Origin: Enchytraeus crypticus
Taxonomy: Eukaryota; Annelida; Clitellata; Enchytraeida; Enchytraeidae
Direction of reading: 5' to 3'
Assembly: GCA_905160935.1 (NCBI GenBank)
Contig: CAJHZI010000421.1
Location: 727,501 to 791,500 of the forward strand
Length of the DNA: 64,000 nucleotides
Below the pieces are notes generated by a model. It saw only the letters and a list, made by a program, of their open reading frames with translations, searched no databases and was not told the origin of the DNA. A program made the position numbers and the translations under genes. Positions 23,269 to 33,655 of the stretch are shown here, piece by piece (the stretch's first letter is position 1; each line of letters starts with the position of its first letter).

Positions 23269-26200
23269 TCTCTCTCTTTCTCTGCAAAGTGGCAGAGCCA
23301 ATGTCGTTATTGCTACTGACTAGTGCTATTGATAACATATTCTGCCTTCAGGTTCCATACAAGTGCAGAATCAAGTCCTTTAGCAAAAGGCTATGCCTTA
23401 CTCACGTCTAAATTAATCATCTTCATCTGTGTATCTCTGTATAGTATACATTATCTTTACAGTGTATCTTTATTCAGCTCAGTTTACGACAAAGAAAGTA
23501 ACCAAAGATCGTACATGAAGGAAATTGAATAAAAAAAGCGATTGAATATAGAATATAATTGACTAATAATTTTAAATTATTAGTATTTCAATAAAACACA
23601 ATGCAAATGTCCAATGAAAATCAGTTTACTAAATCGAAGGAACATCAGTGAAAGACACTTGTAGTTAGACTACTACAAGTCTTACCGACCGAAGTCGGTA
23701 AGACGTTCTACCGCGGATCAGTATGTGCGGGGTTCAAATCCTGGGCTCGCCCGTCACTGACATCGCTTTCGAGTGAGGAAACTAACGCTAACCTTAGCTT
23801 AGCTTAATTAGCTTTCGGCCGTGGATCAGTATGTGCGTGGTTCAAATCCAGGGCACGCCGTCACTGGCATCGCTTTCGAGTGAGGAAACTGACGTTAACA
23901 TTAGATTTAGCTGATTTTTATGCCACTTCGGTTAAAGAAATTTAGTCCACAATCTCAATTAGACTAAAGCAATGCAAGGCCATTAAGTATTGTTCTTGTA
24001 ATCTTAGTCTTATCAAAAATTTAAAATGCCTGCAAGCAAAGCCATTGCAGCTACATGTAGGCTAGAGAAGAAAGCTGATTATACAAGCGTTCGAAAAAGT
24101 TTGTATAATGCATAGTTCAATTACGCATCGTTCTATTACACATTCATGTAATACACATCATCATATTACAAATTTTTCAACACATTACTCACCAATCATA
24201 GTTATAGCTATTACACATTAATCTATTACGCATCGTTTTAGTAAACGTTAGTCAACAACACATCATTGTATTATAAATTCATATTTTACTCGTCGTTAAA
24301 TTACACATTCACCTATTACACATCATTGTATTATACATTCATCTATTTCACGTCGCTTTATTAAACATTAATCTATTCCACGTCGTTATAATACACATTT
24401 ATCTATTACACATCACATCTACATACATCATATCTATACACATCACATCTATTACACATCACATCTTTTCACATCACATCTATTACAAATCACATCTATT
24501 CACATCACATTTCTTAAACATCACATCTATACACATCACATCTATTACACATCACATCTATTACACATCACATCTATTCACATCACATCTATTACACATC
24601 ACATCTATTCACATCACATCTATTACACATCACATCTACTCACATCACATCTATTACACATCATATCTACTCACATCACATCTATTTACGTCGTGATTTT
24701 ACAGATTGTAGGGCCGATGTCGGACAACATACGAGGAATATTCGGTAACTACTCTCCTGACCCGGACCCTAACTACGTCGTGACGCCCCTGAAGGGCCTG
24801 AGCCCCATGGGTCGCTCGGTGAGGTACGCTGAGGGGTGCGTCAACTCCAACACTCGTTGTCCCGAGTACGACCAAGCGTCCGTCATCTCTGCCGTCACTG
24901 GGGCCGATCTAGTCATCCTCTGCGTGGGCACAGGTGAGCTGATGTAATACATACAGGTGAGGTTATGTAATACATACAGGTGAGATGATGTAATACACAC
25001 AGGTGAGACGATGTAATACATACAGGTGAGATGATGTAATACATACAGATGAGATGATGTAATACATACAGGTGAGACGATGTAATACATACAGGTGAGA
25101 TGATGTAATACATACAGGTGAGATGATGTAATACATACAGGTGAAATGATGTAATACATACAGGCGAGATGATGTAAAACATACAGGTGAGATTATGTAA
25201 TACATACAGGTGAGATTATGTAATACATACAGGTAAGATGATGTAATACACACAGGTACGATGATGTAATACACACAGGTAAGATGATGTAATGCATAGG
25301 GTGACCTGGGTTTAAAGCTCAGGTCAGTCAGCATACGATGATATTCCATTTGGCCCATCGATGCTTAGTCATGTATCGGAGTTTGCTGCCGGTTTGCGCT
25401 GTTATAAGCGAAGATATGATTGACCATGGTAATAATTGGTAATAACATACTAGAACTTGTAAAGCAGTTAAAAATATGTCTTAAACAAACATGTAGGCCT
25501 ATAAATGCTTTCTGTAAATAGTACTGTTATTGTTATTACTAGAAGCGTTATATCTTGATATCTTAAAGTACTGCTACAATAGAGTACTGAGTCAATGCCG
25601 TACAATGTCCTATACAGTACAATGTCCTGATTTACAGTACTCACAGTATTCCAGCAATTGAGTACTGAAACAATACATTACAATATTCTTACAAAACCAT
25701 CTGTTATTGTGTACCAATAATCTTCACACTTAATTATAATATTCACATTGGTAACAGTATGCAATGTAAGCTGCAAAGCTTTGAAATCTGAGAATGCTAC
25801 GAAGTATCAATAGCAATGACTGTTACTTTATTCCTTTACTAATATTCCTTTTTTTTTTTTTTTCTTGAACATTATTATTTATTTAGCAATGAATTAATTT
25901 ACAGTCATTGACTAATTTCGAATGAAAAATAAATTTAATCATCACTATTCTTCTGATATTATTTAGAGGCCACTGTATAATTTTAAAACACTGCTTACTT
26001 TCACATGCAATGTCTAAAATGCAATTCAAAAGGAAGAAATCATAATCAGGCATCCGTTGAATATATAGCGTTAGATTTCTCATAGAAATTGATGTCAGGG
26101 CCGTTTTTAGTGAACCATAAATTGATGCGCATTAAAATTAAAATTATCGACAGTTGTACGGTTAGACTATGTCCTGTATTATAAGTTATAGTTTAATAAT

Positions 26201-26758
26201 GACTGTATCAACAGTTGTACGGTTACGTCCTATATTATAAGTTATAGTTTAATAATGACTGTATCAACAGTTGTACGGTTACGTCCTATATTATAAGTTA
26301 TAGTTTAATAATGACTGTATCAACAGTTGTACGGTTACGTCCTATATAAGTTATAGTTTAATAATGACTGTATCAACAGTTGTACTGTTACGTCCTATAT
26401 TATAAGTTATAGTTTAATAATGACTGTATCAACAGTTGTACGGTTACGTCCAGTATTATAAGTTATAGTTTAATAATGACTCTATCAACAGTTGTACGGT
26501 TATGTCCAATATTGTACGTTATAGTTTACTATTGACTGAACGCAGGGGTCAACGTGGAGGCAGAAGCAAATGACAGGCCGGATATTAACTTTCCAGGAGA
26601 ACAACTTCAACTCATTCAAGACGCCGTGGCCAACTGTAAGACCAATATTTCTTATACTACTTTTCAACTACAAGTTATTACTTTCTTCCAAGTTGTACTT
26701 TTATTTCTCGTCTTGTACATTTTGTATGTATGCGACTGTACACTGAGTTTGTTCAATA

Positions 26759-26831
<73 letters not shown>

Positions 26832-26927
26832 TCCTAGTACACTATGTTCTCTAATTCTCTGTGCAGGATATGAGGTAGCATGAATAATTTGTCGAAAATT
26901 GCGCCTGTTTCGTTGGAAGCAGTTAAC

Positions 26928-26973
<46 letters not shown>

Positions 26974-26982
26974 GTTAACTAT

Positions 26983-27044
<62 letters not shown>

Positions 27045-30000
27045 TATACATAAGAAGGAAACAAAGAATCGTATTATATGTGATATTCTTCACAAATTTT
27101 GTAGCAGTTAGATGACCGAGTAGTATTGACAGTGTAGTAAACTACAAGCCAGAAAAGATTAATTAAAAGTCCATACATCAAATTGCATGAAACAGAGGGA
27201 CTCTAATAGCAGCTTACACGTTTTTAAAGACAGAGCCTTTATAGTAAGAAAAAATATTAGTTGAGTGCTCAATATTATTGATCTGTTGTGGGAAGAGAGC
27301 GAGAGAGATAAAGTAGGGAGAGAAAGATAACGAGAGTAAGAGAGAGAGAGAAAGAGGCAGAGTGAGACTGAGATAGACTATAGAGAGAGAAAAATGTGAA
27401 TATAATTTCTTAAAGATTAGACACTGAGGCCAATTCATTAAAGTTTAAGCTTACGAAATATTTAAGAAGCTCATGTATACATTTAAAGTTGTTGAATTGT
27501 ATATAATTTGTTTAACTTTCACCATTTTAATTCTGTGGATTACCTCATAAATAGAATCCTGTTTATCTAGCAGTAAGTTGCCATTCACGTGATGCTGTGA
27601 AACTTATTAATCTTAATATGGTAAACAATTAAAATATGGTTTTAACTTAAATTATTTATTCGATTTTTGAGTCTGTCGTTGCTTGGAAAGTCTCTGCAAA
27701 AATACGCCTAACAAGTTATGACATACTCGGCTAATAGAATATAGAGCTATTACTCGTATGATTTCAACACTTGACCTTATCTAGGGTTACATTGAAGGAC
27801 TAAGTAGTCTCCAAAAAAGAACAGTCAGCTTAGCTAGCCATCAAATGATGACTAGCTAACGTCTAGCTGGCTGACATAACTCTGAGTTGTACAATTCTAG
27901 CTAATGGGTGATATGATTGTCTAACAGAACTGAGTAGGCAACGGGAAATCACCTCAGAAGTCATATTATTTCCAAGCTATAGGCTGCATTTAAGTGGTGT
28001 GGATAGGCATAGACATTTGTGAAGGGATTACCTCTTTAATCGAACGTGTGATCTTTATGGAGTGTGAAAAGCAGCATGTGATTATGAATATGTACCTTGG
28101 GCCTGCCTCTTTGTGGAACATTGAAGAGAGAGAGAGCTGGCTGTCTACTGACATAAATCTGAATTGCAATTACAGTTAATGAGCAGTGTTGCTGTAGCAG
28201 CGGCATGCCATCATAACTCTGAACCTTCAGTTTAAGTTAATAGATGATATATTTTTATACAGTATACTATTTGTACTATTATATTACCTAATTCACTAAC
28301 CCTAAGCTATTTTGCTATTAAAGCTGGCAGTGCCCCTGTCATTGTGCTGCTATTCAACGGTGGTCCACTGGATGTTACCTGGGCTAAGAACAACGACCGA
28401 GTGATGGTCATCGTCGAGTGCTTCTTCCCCGGTCAGACGACGGGCGATGCTCTCAGGATGATGTTCTACAACGAGGGCGAGTCCGCTAACCCCGGGGGAC
28501 GCCTCCCCAACACCTGGCCTGCCAGCATCGATCAGGTATGCTGCATGCTGTGTATAGGTACAACATCATCCATGAATCGTTAGAATATGACGTTGCATTT
28601 CAAAACTTGGAATATACTTATACATGTAGGCTGGAGCCAGTGGTGACGTCGGTACGATACTCGACCGCGGATCAGTATGTGCGGGATTCAATTCTGGGCT
28701 CGCCCGTCACTGACATCGCTTTCGAGTGAGGAAACTGATGTTAACCTTATCTTAGCTTTTTTTACATGTATAGATCCTTACAAAAACGTATCATCTGGTG
28801 TCTCGCGCACAACAATCTTTTCTATGCCCCTCACTACTGAGCGATTCAATCAGCAGCTTTTAGCAACAGCGTTAAGCGTGGGACTCTGGATTCTCAAGTA
28901 TCAGTTCGACTCTTACTAGTATTTATTTGTAAAGCCTATTAGAGACTTCTTTAAATTTCTTTGAATTTCTAGGGTTAAGGTCTAGGATTCGCTTAGTGTT
29001 ACCATTTTATGTTTGGGCCAAGAGTTCCTTGTTCAGGGTTTTAGGGTTCGGGCCTAAATTAGACTTATATTTGGGCCCATCCTCTGACGGTTTCTACTAC
29101 TAGTTTCAATGCAATGAAGAATAAATTTAAAGTCTTATTTTTTGCGCAAGACACTACCACAGATGTCTCTAGTGGAATTTAAAATTTCTAATAGCAAGTA
29201 GCTGCACAAACACACGCTAAAGGGTTACGAAAAGAAAATATACCTGTGTATTGAAAATATTTCTTTGTACATACCAACAATTAATTTCAAATCTTCTTAA
29301 TCTTCATGTTGACATAATTTATCTCTCTCAAACATTCTGTTAATTAAATGGCTGTTCCGTGGTTTAAAAATTGATATTTTAGTATCCTATTTTATAATCT
29401 CTAAAGTAGACCGACCTTAATTTATCATCAAAGTGATCCTGTGATCCATATCAAATCTTAATATCTCTATGATTGAGAATGTTTGGCTATATATTTTTAT
29501 TTTATATTTTGTTTATTTATTTTATATTTTATTATTGTTAGAGGAAGTTTTCACACGAATCACCCTGGATTTGCAATGAAATACATTCGCCCAATATTAG
29601 GAAACAATGATTCATTTATTCGTATCTAAATTTCAAATACTAAGCCAATGTGGTTGATTGATTATAGTATCCTCCCATAGTGGACTACACAATGGTAAAC
29701 AGAACCTATCGCTACTTCAATGGGGACCCTCTCTACTCGTTCGGCTACGGTCTATCCTACACGAACTGGCACTACCTCAATATGAGGATTAGTCCTCAGG
29801 TTGTAACGTCACCTGATGACGTCATCCGCGTGGAAGTCGATCTTATCAATGCTGGACCTCATATAGGCGAAGAGGTAGGCGTGTGAAAATCCAATTATAT
29901 GAAATGAGAGATGATGAAGATGATTATGATGATGCTGATGATGATTATTAATATTTATAACATTTTCCCGTTTTATATCATTGGCATTGATAAATAACCG

Positions 30001-31819
30001 ACCGTACTCTACACATGTCGTAAGAGGCGACTGTAAGCAAGAACTGAGGAAGCCAACGGGAAACCATCTCAGAAACCATTTTATTTCCAAGCTATATGCT
30101 AAATTTCGGTGCAGATAGGGCATAGTCTTTTGTGAATGGATTAACTCATAAATCGATAAAGTGCTTTGTACAGCGTGAGAGTAAGATGTGAATAGAAAAT
30201 TATGAATATATATCTTGGACCTACCGCTAGACAGAACAGAAATATATTACACTTGTTTGTGCTGTTTGTACAGGTGGTGCAGATCTACGTATCGTGGATC
30301 AACCCGATCCTGCCCACTCCTAAGCTACAGCTGGTCGGGTTCGAGAGGGTCAGACTAAGCGTTGGGTCGACCCAGGTCATCTCCTTCCAGGTTCAGCTTG
30401 ATCAGCTCGCCGTCTGGAACGACTCTCCTCCAGAACTCGTCGTGCTCGACGGTAGGTTTAGATATTAGTGTAGAATTAATCGGCAAATTTGTGTAAAGCT
30501 GGTAAAGCTAATTTTAACGTTAGTTTCTTCACTCGAAACGATGGCAGTGACGGGCGAGCCCAGGATTTGAACGCCGCACATACTGATCCGCGGTCGAATA
30601 TCTTACCGACTTCGCCACTGGCTCCAGCCATTTAAATTTACCAAATTTAACATGATGCCGTATATATTAAATATGTGAAGCAATTCAACGAAATGCAGTG
30701 CATACCGATGCATTCTGTGAGCAATACTCACTCTCTCTCTCACTTTATTTCCCTCTTAGTGTACTAAAGACAGTGGTATCTCTCTTCCTAGAGATAGATC
30801 CATGGTTTATACTCCTGTAAGCTATTATATCCACAGTTTCAGCTCTCTAAACCAATGTGTTATTAAATCAATTAGCATCTCTGGTCTCGATCTGCCACCA
30901 TCCCTTTTTTGCTGCATAAAAACAACATAATGAAGCTGAAATTTAATCACTAAAGTCAAATGTGGGACAATACATACTTTACAGCAAATAATAGCAGAGC
31001 CGCAATTAGTAAGATATTCGACCGCAGATCAGTAAGTGCGGGATTCAAATCATGGTCTCGCCCTGCACTGACATTGCTTTCGAGTGAGGAAACTGACGTT
31101 AACACTAGTTAGCTTTACAAGCTTTAAAACACAACACCGTTGAACACTATACCAGGTCGTCGTGCAACAGGTTCAGATAGACTTATGTTGACTGCAACGA
31201 CTAACGACAGAAACACTGCATTAGACTCTATGCATTGACTGCTATAGAAAGTCGTATGGAACTGATCACAGCATATTCGATTGTTAGAGTCAAACTTGTC
31301 AAAACTCAAAAATATTACACAGTTATGCAAAGAATAAAAATGATAAGGCTCCTTTTATCTGGGCTACAGGTATATTCTTAAAATATACCTGCAGTCACTG
31401 GCTGGAAGCAGTGGCAAATTCGGTAAGACACTCGACCGCGGATCAGTATGTGCGGGGTTCAAATCATGGACTCTCCTGTTACTGATATCGCTTTCGAGTT
31501 AGGAAACGGACGTTAAGCTTATTTTTACCCGCTTTAGCTTTATATCAAAACCCAAACGACTGATAAGCCTTTATGCGTAATATTAACTTTCAACAATGGA
31601 ATTTGCTTACTTTTAATCTTGATTTTTTTGAATAAATGTATTTTTAGTAATTTTAGAATACTGGAACTTGTCTTACCACTGTTACTCCTAGGTGACTACA
31701 CGATATACGCTGGAGGTCAGCAGCCTAATCAACAGACGAGCGCACCTTCAAACGTCCTCAGTGGCTCCTTCTCAGTCCAGACTGCAATCAGAAAACCCAA
31801 GTCTAGGCTGTTTCAGTAG
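15621..31819 (+). CDS. Glycoside hydrolase family 3, probable beta-D-xylosidase, secreted; 12 exons
   Basis: Exons: 15621-15937, 16934-17093, 17660-17830, 19714-19805, 20659-20831, 22556-22869, 24705-24933, 26546-26635, 28324-28535, 29668-29874, 30274-30451, 31692-31819. They sum to 2271 nt (756 aa), all phases agree and introns are GT-AG. The ATG at 15621 gives a signal peptide ([18 protein letters not shown]), so the enzyme should enter the secretory pathway. GH3 landmarks: [27 protein letters not shown] (N-terminal barrel), [20 protein letters not shown] across the exon 2/3 junction, [15 protein letters not shown] with the Lys-His pair at 195-196, and [13 protein letters not shown] with the predicted nucleophile Asp277. 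The second domain has [15 protein letters not shown] and [12 protein letters not shown]-like strands; the fibronectin-III-like C-terminus has FGYGLSYT and [12 protein letters not shown]. Length matches plant and animal beta-xylosidases. Substrate is inferred from family (xylan or arabinoxylan oligosaccharides); other GH3 specificities are possible. Confidence 0.93.
16005..16213 (+). mobile_element. tRNA-derived SINE, family C
   Basis: Has a classical B box (GGGTTCGAATCCCAGCCGCG, 16050-16069). Its whole length of about 205 bp, ending ATCATTTCACTGTAATGAG, is repeated at 54518-54727. In intron 1 of the GH3 gene. Confidence 0.7.
17400..17651 (+). repeat. (ATTC/ATCC)n tandem tetranucleotide tract at the GH3 exon 3 acceptor
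   Basis: Mixed CATT and CATC tetranucleotide repeats fill the last 250 bases of GH3 intron 2 and stop about eight bases before the exon 3 acceptor (GCAATGCAG|GAG). The array is T/C-rich, so it also supplies the pyrimidine tract. The ORFs across it (Ser/Ile/His-rich) are artefacts. Confidence 0.95.
18178..18310 (-). mobile_element. LINE 3'-terminal fragment (copy A family)
   Basis: Has the terminal hairpin region (CACTGCCTCTAGGCCTAGGC) followed by the same antisense tail landmarks seen at 2.4 and 9.6 kb (TTCATGGGCATG, TCAAATCATCCAGCATCC). Confidence 0.6.
18831..19333. mobile_element. Terminal-inverted-repeat element, about 500 bp
   Basis: Left arm 18832-18914 and right arm 19252-19333 are imperfect reverse complements (about 80 bp: AAAATGGTATTTGCTTCACT, CTTGAACTAGCTACTAATAA, TCAATCAATCAATT). 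The interior holds two copies of CTCTTGCAGACACTACACAA and a block AGAGTGCTACAGTCATCAAT that recurs at 55722-55850. No transposase is encoded, so it is a non-autonomous fold-back or MITE-like element. It lies in GH3 intron 3. Confidence 0.7.
20851..20899 (+). repeat. (GA)n microsatellite just after GH3 exon 5
   Basis: About 24 GA units beginning 20 bases after the exon 5 donor (20832). The long ORFs on both strands here read through the repeat. Confidence 0.95.
21302..21556. repeat. Partial TIR-element core plus (GA)n microsatellite
   Basis: 21302-21440 matches the interior of the element at 18831-19333 (ATCAATCAATCAAT, TAAGAACTTTATGTTCGCTT, CACAGACGCCAATGCGCCAC). It is followed at 21464-21556 by GA repeats interrupted by GAAA and GATA units. 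Confidence 0.7.
22970..23295 (+). repeat. ATT-rich and (CT)n simple repeats
   Basis: Several ATT trinucleotide tracts and a T/A-rich low-complexity run (22975-23160), then CT tracts (23215-23280) ending in TCTGCAAAGTGGCAG, a remnant of the shared hairpin end. In GH3 intron 6. Confidence 0.85.
23690..23915 (+). mobile_element. Two tandem SINE family A copies
   Basis: Copy 1 (23690-23800) has GAAGTCGGTAAGACG and GCGGGGTTCAAATCCTGGGC. Copy 2 (23814-23915) is 5' truncated and starts within the GTGGATCAGTATGTGCG segment. Both end with GAGTGAGGAAACT plus an A(C/T)GCTAAC/ACGTTAAC tail. Confidence 0.75.
24405..24686 (+). repeat. CACATCTATTACACAT minisatellite before GH3 exon 7
   Basis: An array of about 15-17-base units (CACATCACATCTATTACACA and shortened variants) runs to within 20 bases of the exon 7 acceptor at 24704. 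A looser version extends back to about 24120. Confidence 0.9.
24930..25297 (+). repeat. 16-unit, 23-bp minisatellite that starts with the GH3 exon 7 donor
   Basis: Sixteen exact-length units of ACAGGTGAG(A/C/G)TGATGTAATACAT type. Unit 1 contains the last codons of exon 7 and its donor (CACAG|GTGAG, 24934). Fourteen of the 16 units keep CAG|GT; the exceptions are unit 6 (CAGATGAG) and unit 11 (CAGGCGAG). Use of a downstream copy would add an in-frame TAA within the first unit. Confidence 0.95.
26149..26540 (+). repeat. 56-bp minisatellite abutting the GH3 exon 8 acceptor
   Basis: Seven copies of a unit of about 56 bp starting TCAACAGTTGTACGGTTACG and ending AGTTTAATAATGACTGTA. The final copy changes at its end into the exon 8 acceptor (ATTGACTGAACGCAG, 26545). 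Confidence 0.92.
26760..27046 (+). repeat. Two long (TA)n tracts
   Basis: TA repeats at 26762-26828 and 26930-27046. The second is interrupted by a perfect palindromic pair AGTTAACGAA(TA)n and (TA)nTTCGTTAACT. In GH3 intron 8. Confidence 0.95.
27935..28115 (+). repeat. Repeat family B fragment
   Basis: Carries GGCAACGGGAAATCACCTCA, CCAAGCTATAGGCTGCAT, GAAGGGATTACCTC and, at the end, TATGTACCTTGGGCCTGCC, the degraded hairpin terminus. Confidence 0.65.
28630..28755 (+). mobile_element. SINE family A copy
   Basis: GGAGCCAGTGGTGACGTCGG (A-box region), TCGACCGCGGATCAGTATGT, GGATTCAATTCTGGGCTCGC (degraded B box), and tail GAGTGAGGAAACTGATGTTA. In GH3 intron 9, close behind exon 9. Confidence 0.75.
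29995..30230 (+). repeat. Repeat family B fragment
   Basis: Landmarks in order: GTAAGAGGCGACTGTAAGC, GGAAGCCAACGGGAAACCA, GAATGGATTAACTC, TATATCTTGGACCTACC (degraded terminus). It ends just before the GH3 exon 11 acceptor region. Confidence 0.65.
30495..30629 (-). mobile_element. SINE family A copy
   Basis: Minus-strand GCTGGAGCCAGTGGCGAAGT, CGGTAAGATATTCGACCGCG, GGCGTTCAAATCCTGGGCTC: one of the best preserved copies of the A-box and B-box regions. In GH3 intron 11, 44 bases after exon 11. Confidence 0.8.
30990..31540 (+). mobile_element. Two SINE family A copies
   Basis: Copies at 30990-31115 and 31400-31540, same orientation. Each has the GATCAGTA(T/A)GTGCGGG core, a TTCAAATCATGG B-box remnant, and the TCGAGTGAGGAAACTGACGT-type tail (TCGAGTTAGGAAACGGACGT in the second). 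Both lie in GH3 intron 11. Confidence 0.75.
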
Positions 31820-32069
31820 ACTAATGGACTGCTTCTAACATTTACATAATGGCCATTTGTTATCAGTAAACATTTACATCATAGCCATTGTCATCAGTAG
31901 ACATTTACATCAAACCATTGTCATCAGTAAACATTTACATCATTACCATTGTCATCAGTAAACATCTACATCGTAACCATTTTCATCGGCATTATCATCA
32001 TTAGGCATTTCTTATAATGGTCAGCATCTAAACACTGACGTCAGTATTATTTCTTAAGCGAATTATTTT

Positions 32070-32075
32070 ATTAAA
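32070..32075 (+). promoter_or_regulatory. Possible polyadenylation signal ATTAAA for the GH3 gene
   Basis: First variant poly(A) hexamer after the GH3 stop (251 bases). An AATAAA follows at 32907-32912. The 3' UTR between 31840 and 31990 holds four to five diverged copies of CATTTACATCAT...GTCATCAGTA. Confidence 0.3.
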
Positions 32076-32304
32076 CTGGCAACTAAATGAATTTTATAAG
32101 CAAAATTGTCGTACGCGACATCAGCTTTTGAATGACGATTATGACAATTCCATTAGTTAACGTGATGCGAATTATTTAACTCTCATTATAACAACTGAGA
32201 AGTGATTAAGAGAGATTTTACCGACAGTTACTAGGCTCAAACATTAGACCGAACCTTACTGATATCTCCTATAGACAACGACAAGGACGTTAAACTTATT
32301 TTTA

Positions 32305-32433
32305 AGAAGCTAATGTAAACGTCAATTTCCTCACTCGAAAGCAATGTCAGTGACGGGCGAGCCCAGGATTTGAACCCCGCACATAGATATTCGCGATCAA
32401 ATATCTTACCGACATCGCTACTGGCTTCAGCCA
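32305..32433 (-). mobile_element. SINE family A copy
   Basis: Minus-strand GCTGAAGCCAGTAGCGATGT, CGGTAAGATATTTGATCGCG, GGGGTTCAAATCCTGGGCTC, then the family tail. Downstream of the GH3 gene. Confidence 0.78.
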
Positions 32434-32499
32434 ATGTATTTATTTTCAAGAAATGCTGTGGCCTTGGAAACAATATATGATTCCTCTAACGGGGTGTGG

Positions 32500-32690
32500 G
32501 AAGACTTTAGTTGAGACTTACGTGCTCTCCCATAAGCTCAATGAAAATGAATTGAGTTTAACGTCTATTACCTTATCACATGGGGTACTATCAGAGAAGA
32601 TCCGGCTAGGATTTGAAGCGATAACTTCCTGCTTCCCAGGCAAGAGTGCTGTCCATTCTGCCATCAAACCGGCACAGTCTCGGTCTATCA
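32500..32690 (-). mobile_element. Possible tRNA-like SINE head, family D
   Basis: Minus strand shows TGGCAGAATGGACAGCA (A-box-like), a 5-bp arm CTTGC/GCAGG around a 7-base loop, and GCTTCAAATCCTAGCCGG (B-box-like). Only one copy is seen and no complete acceptor stem, so a functional tRNA is unlikely. Confidence 0.4.
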
Positions 32691-33289
32691 CTGATGATTT
32701 CTGAAGTGTGTATCCTGTCCAGAGTACACAAATCAATTATTGGAGCTTACTTAAAATCGCTATACCTGACGGTATGCAATTGTGATATGTAAATAATTGG
32801 AATAAGCATTATTAATAGGAAATACAAAGAGCGAGAACAAGAGTGGTAGTAATCTACCATTTTCACGTCTTTCAGAAGAGGTGTTAACTTTCCGATTTCT
32901 TCGAAAAATAAAAGTAGCGTTTTCTAAAAGAATATTGAATGATTTTATTAACTACACATCGGGCGATAAGGTGAAGTTTGTCAACCTTGCGTAGGGAATA
33001 CAAAGGATGATTAATTTAAAGTCCTATATTCCAGTTCGACGTTGCATTCAAAACAAAGACGCTATTGATATTCATTTCAAGTCTCAATTTGTGTTTATAT
33101 TAATGTCTACATGTAGACATAATCTTAACATTTATCGAACCACGAACCCAGAGGCAATATTAGACTGAGAAACAAGCAGCACACATTTAGTTCACTTTAG
33201 TCTTCTCGCAACTCATAATTTATTATTTTCAAATATAATCGTCGCATTTACCCGAGTCGTTCCCGAGTAGCTGAAGAATAGAATAACCT

Positions 33290-33455
33290 TAGACTGTACG
33301 TGTCTTAAAAGGCGACAAAGCACTGAGATCCAAAGCAACGTCAAAAAGGGCATTCGCTAGGTGAGTCTAGACTCCAGAAATTGCTACAAAAATGTTCTAA
33401 TTCCAACCTTAACCGAACTGGGATTCAGGGGAAGATAAGATGTTGATGTTGATGT

Positions 33456-33489
<34 letters not shown>

Positions 33490-33510
33490 CATAATGATGA
33501 TGATGATGAT
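33290..33510 (+). mobile_element. LINE family G 3' end with (GAT)n tail
   Basis: AACCGAACTGGGATTCAGGG followed by GATGTT and GATGAT repeats matches the 3' terminus at 15.4 kb. Confidence 0.6.
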
Positions 33511-33552
33511 GAGGATGAGGATGACGATGACGATGACGACGACGACGACGAC

Positions 33553-33567
33553 AACATATATATATAT

Positions 33568-33612
<45 letters not shown>

Positions 33613-33616
33613 TATA

Positions 33617-33652
<36 letters not shown>
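33553..33652 (+). repeat. (TA)n microsatellite
   Basis: About 100 bases of TA with a few AATA interruptions, directly after GACGAC repeats. Confidence 0.95.

Positions 33653-33655
<3 letters not shown>

Noticed and set aside
23690-23915. tRNA gene candidates at B-box-like sequences
   Set aside because: They recur as a dispersed family with a common non-tRNA tail and lack a closing acceptor stem, so they are SINEs.
24930-25297. Regular 23-bp repeats resembling a CRISPR array
   Set aside because: Units are directly contiguous with no unique spacers, the locus is inside an animal gene, and the first unit is a splice donor.
24773-25358. Three minus-strand ORFs with repeated Tyr-Ile-Ser-Pro-Val-Cys-Ile-Thr units
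   Set aside because: All three frames of the antisense of the 23-bp minisatellite are open because the unit lacks stops; no gene evidence.
28324-28335. Acceptor GGCAG at 28330 for GH3 exon 9
   Set aside because: It breaks the frame; AAAG at 28323 restores the conserved [10 protein letters not shown] strand in phase 1.
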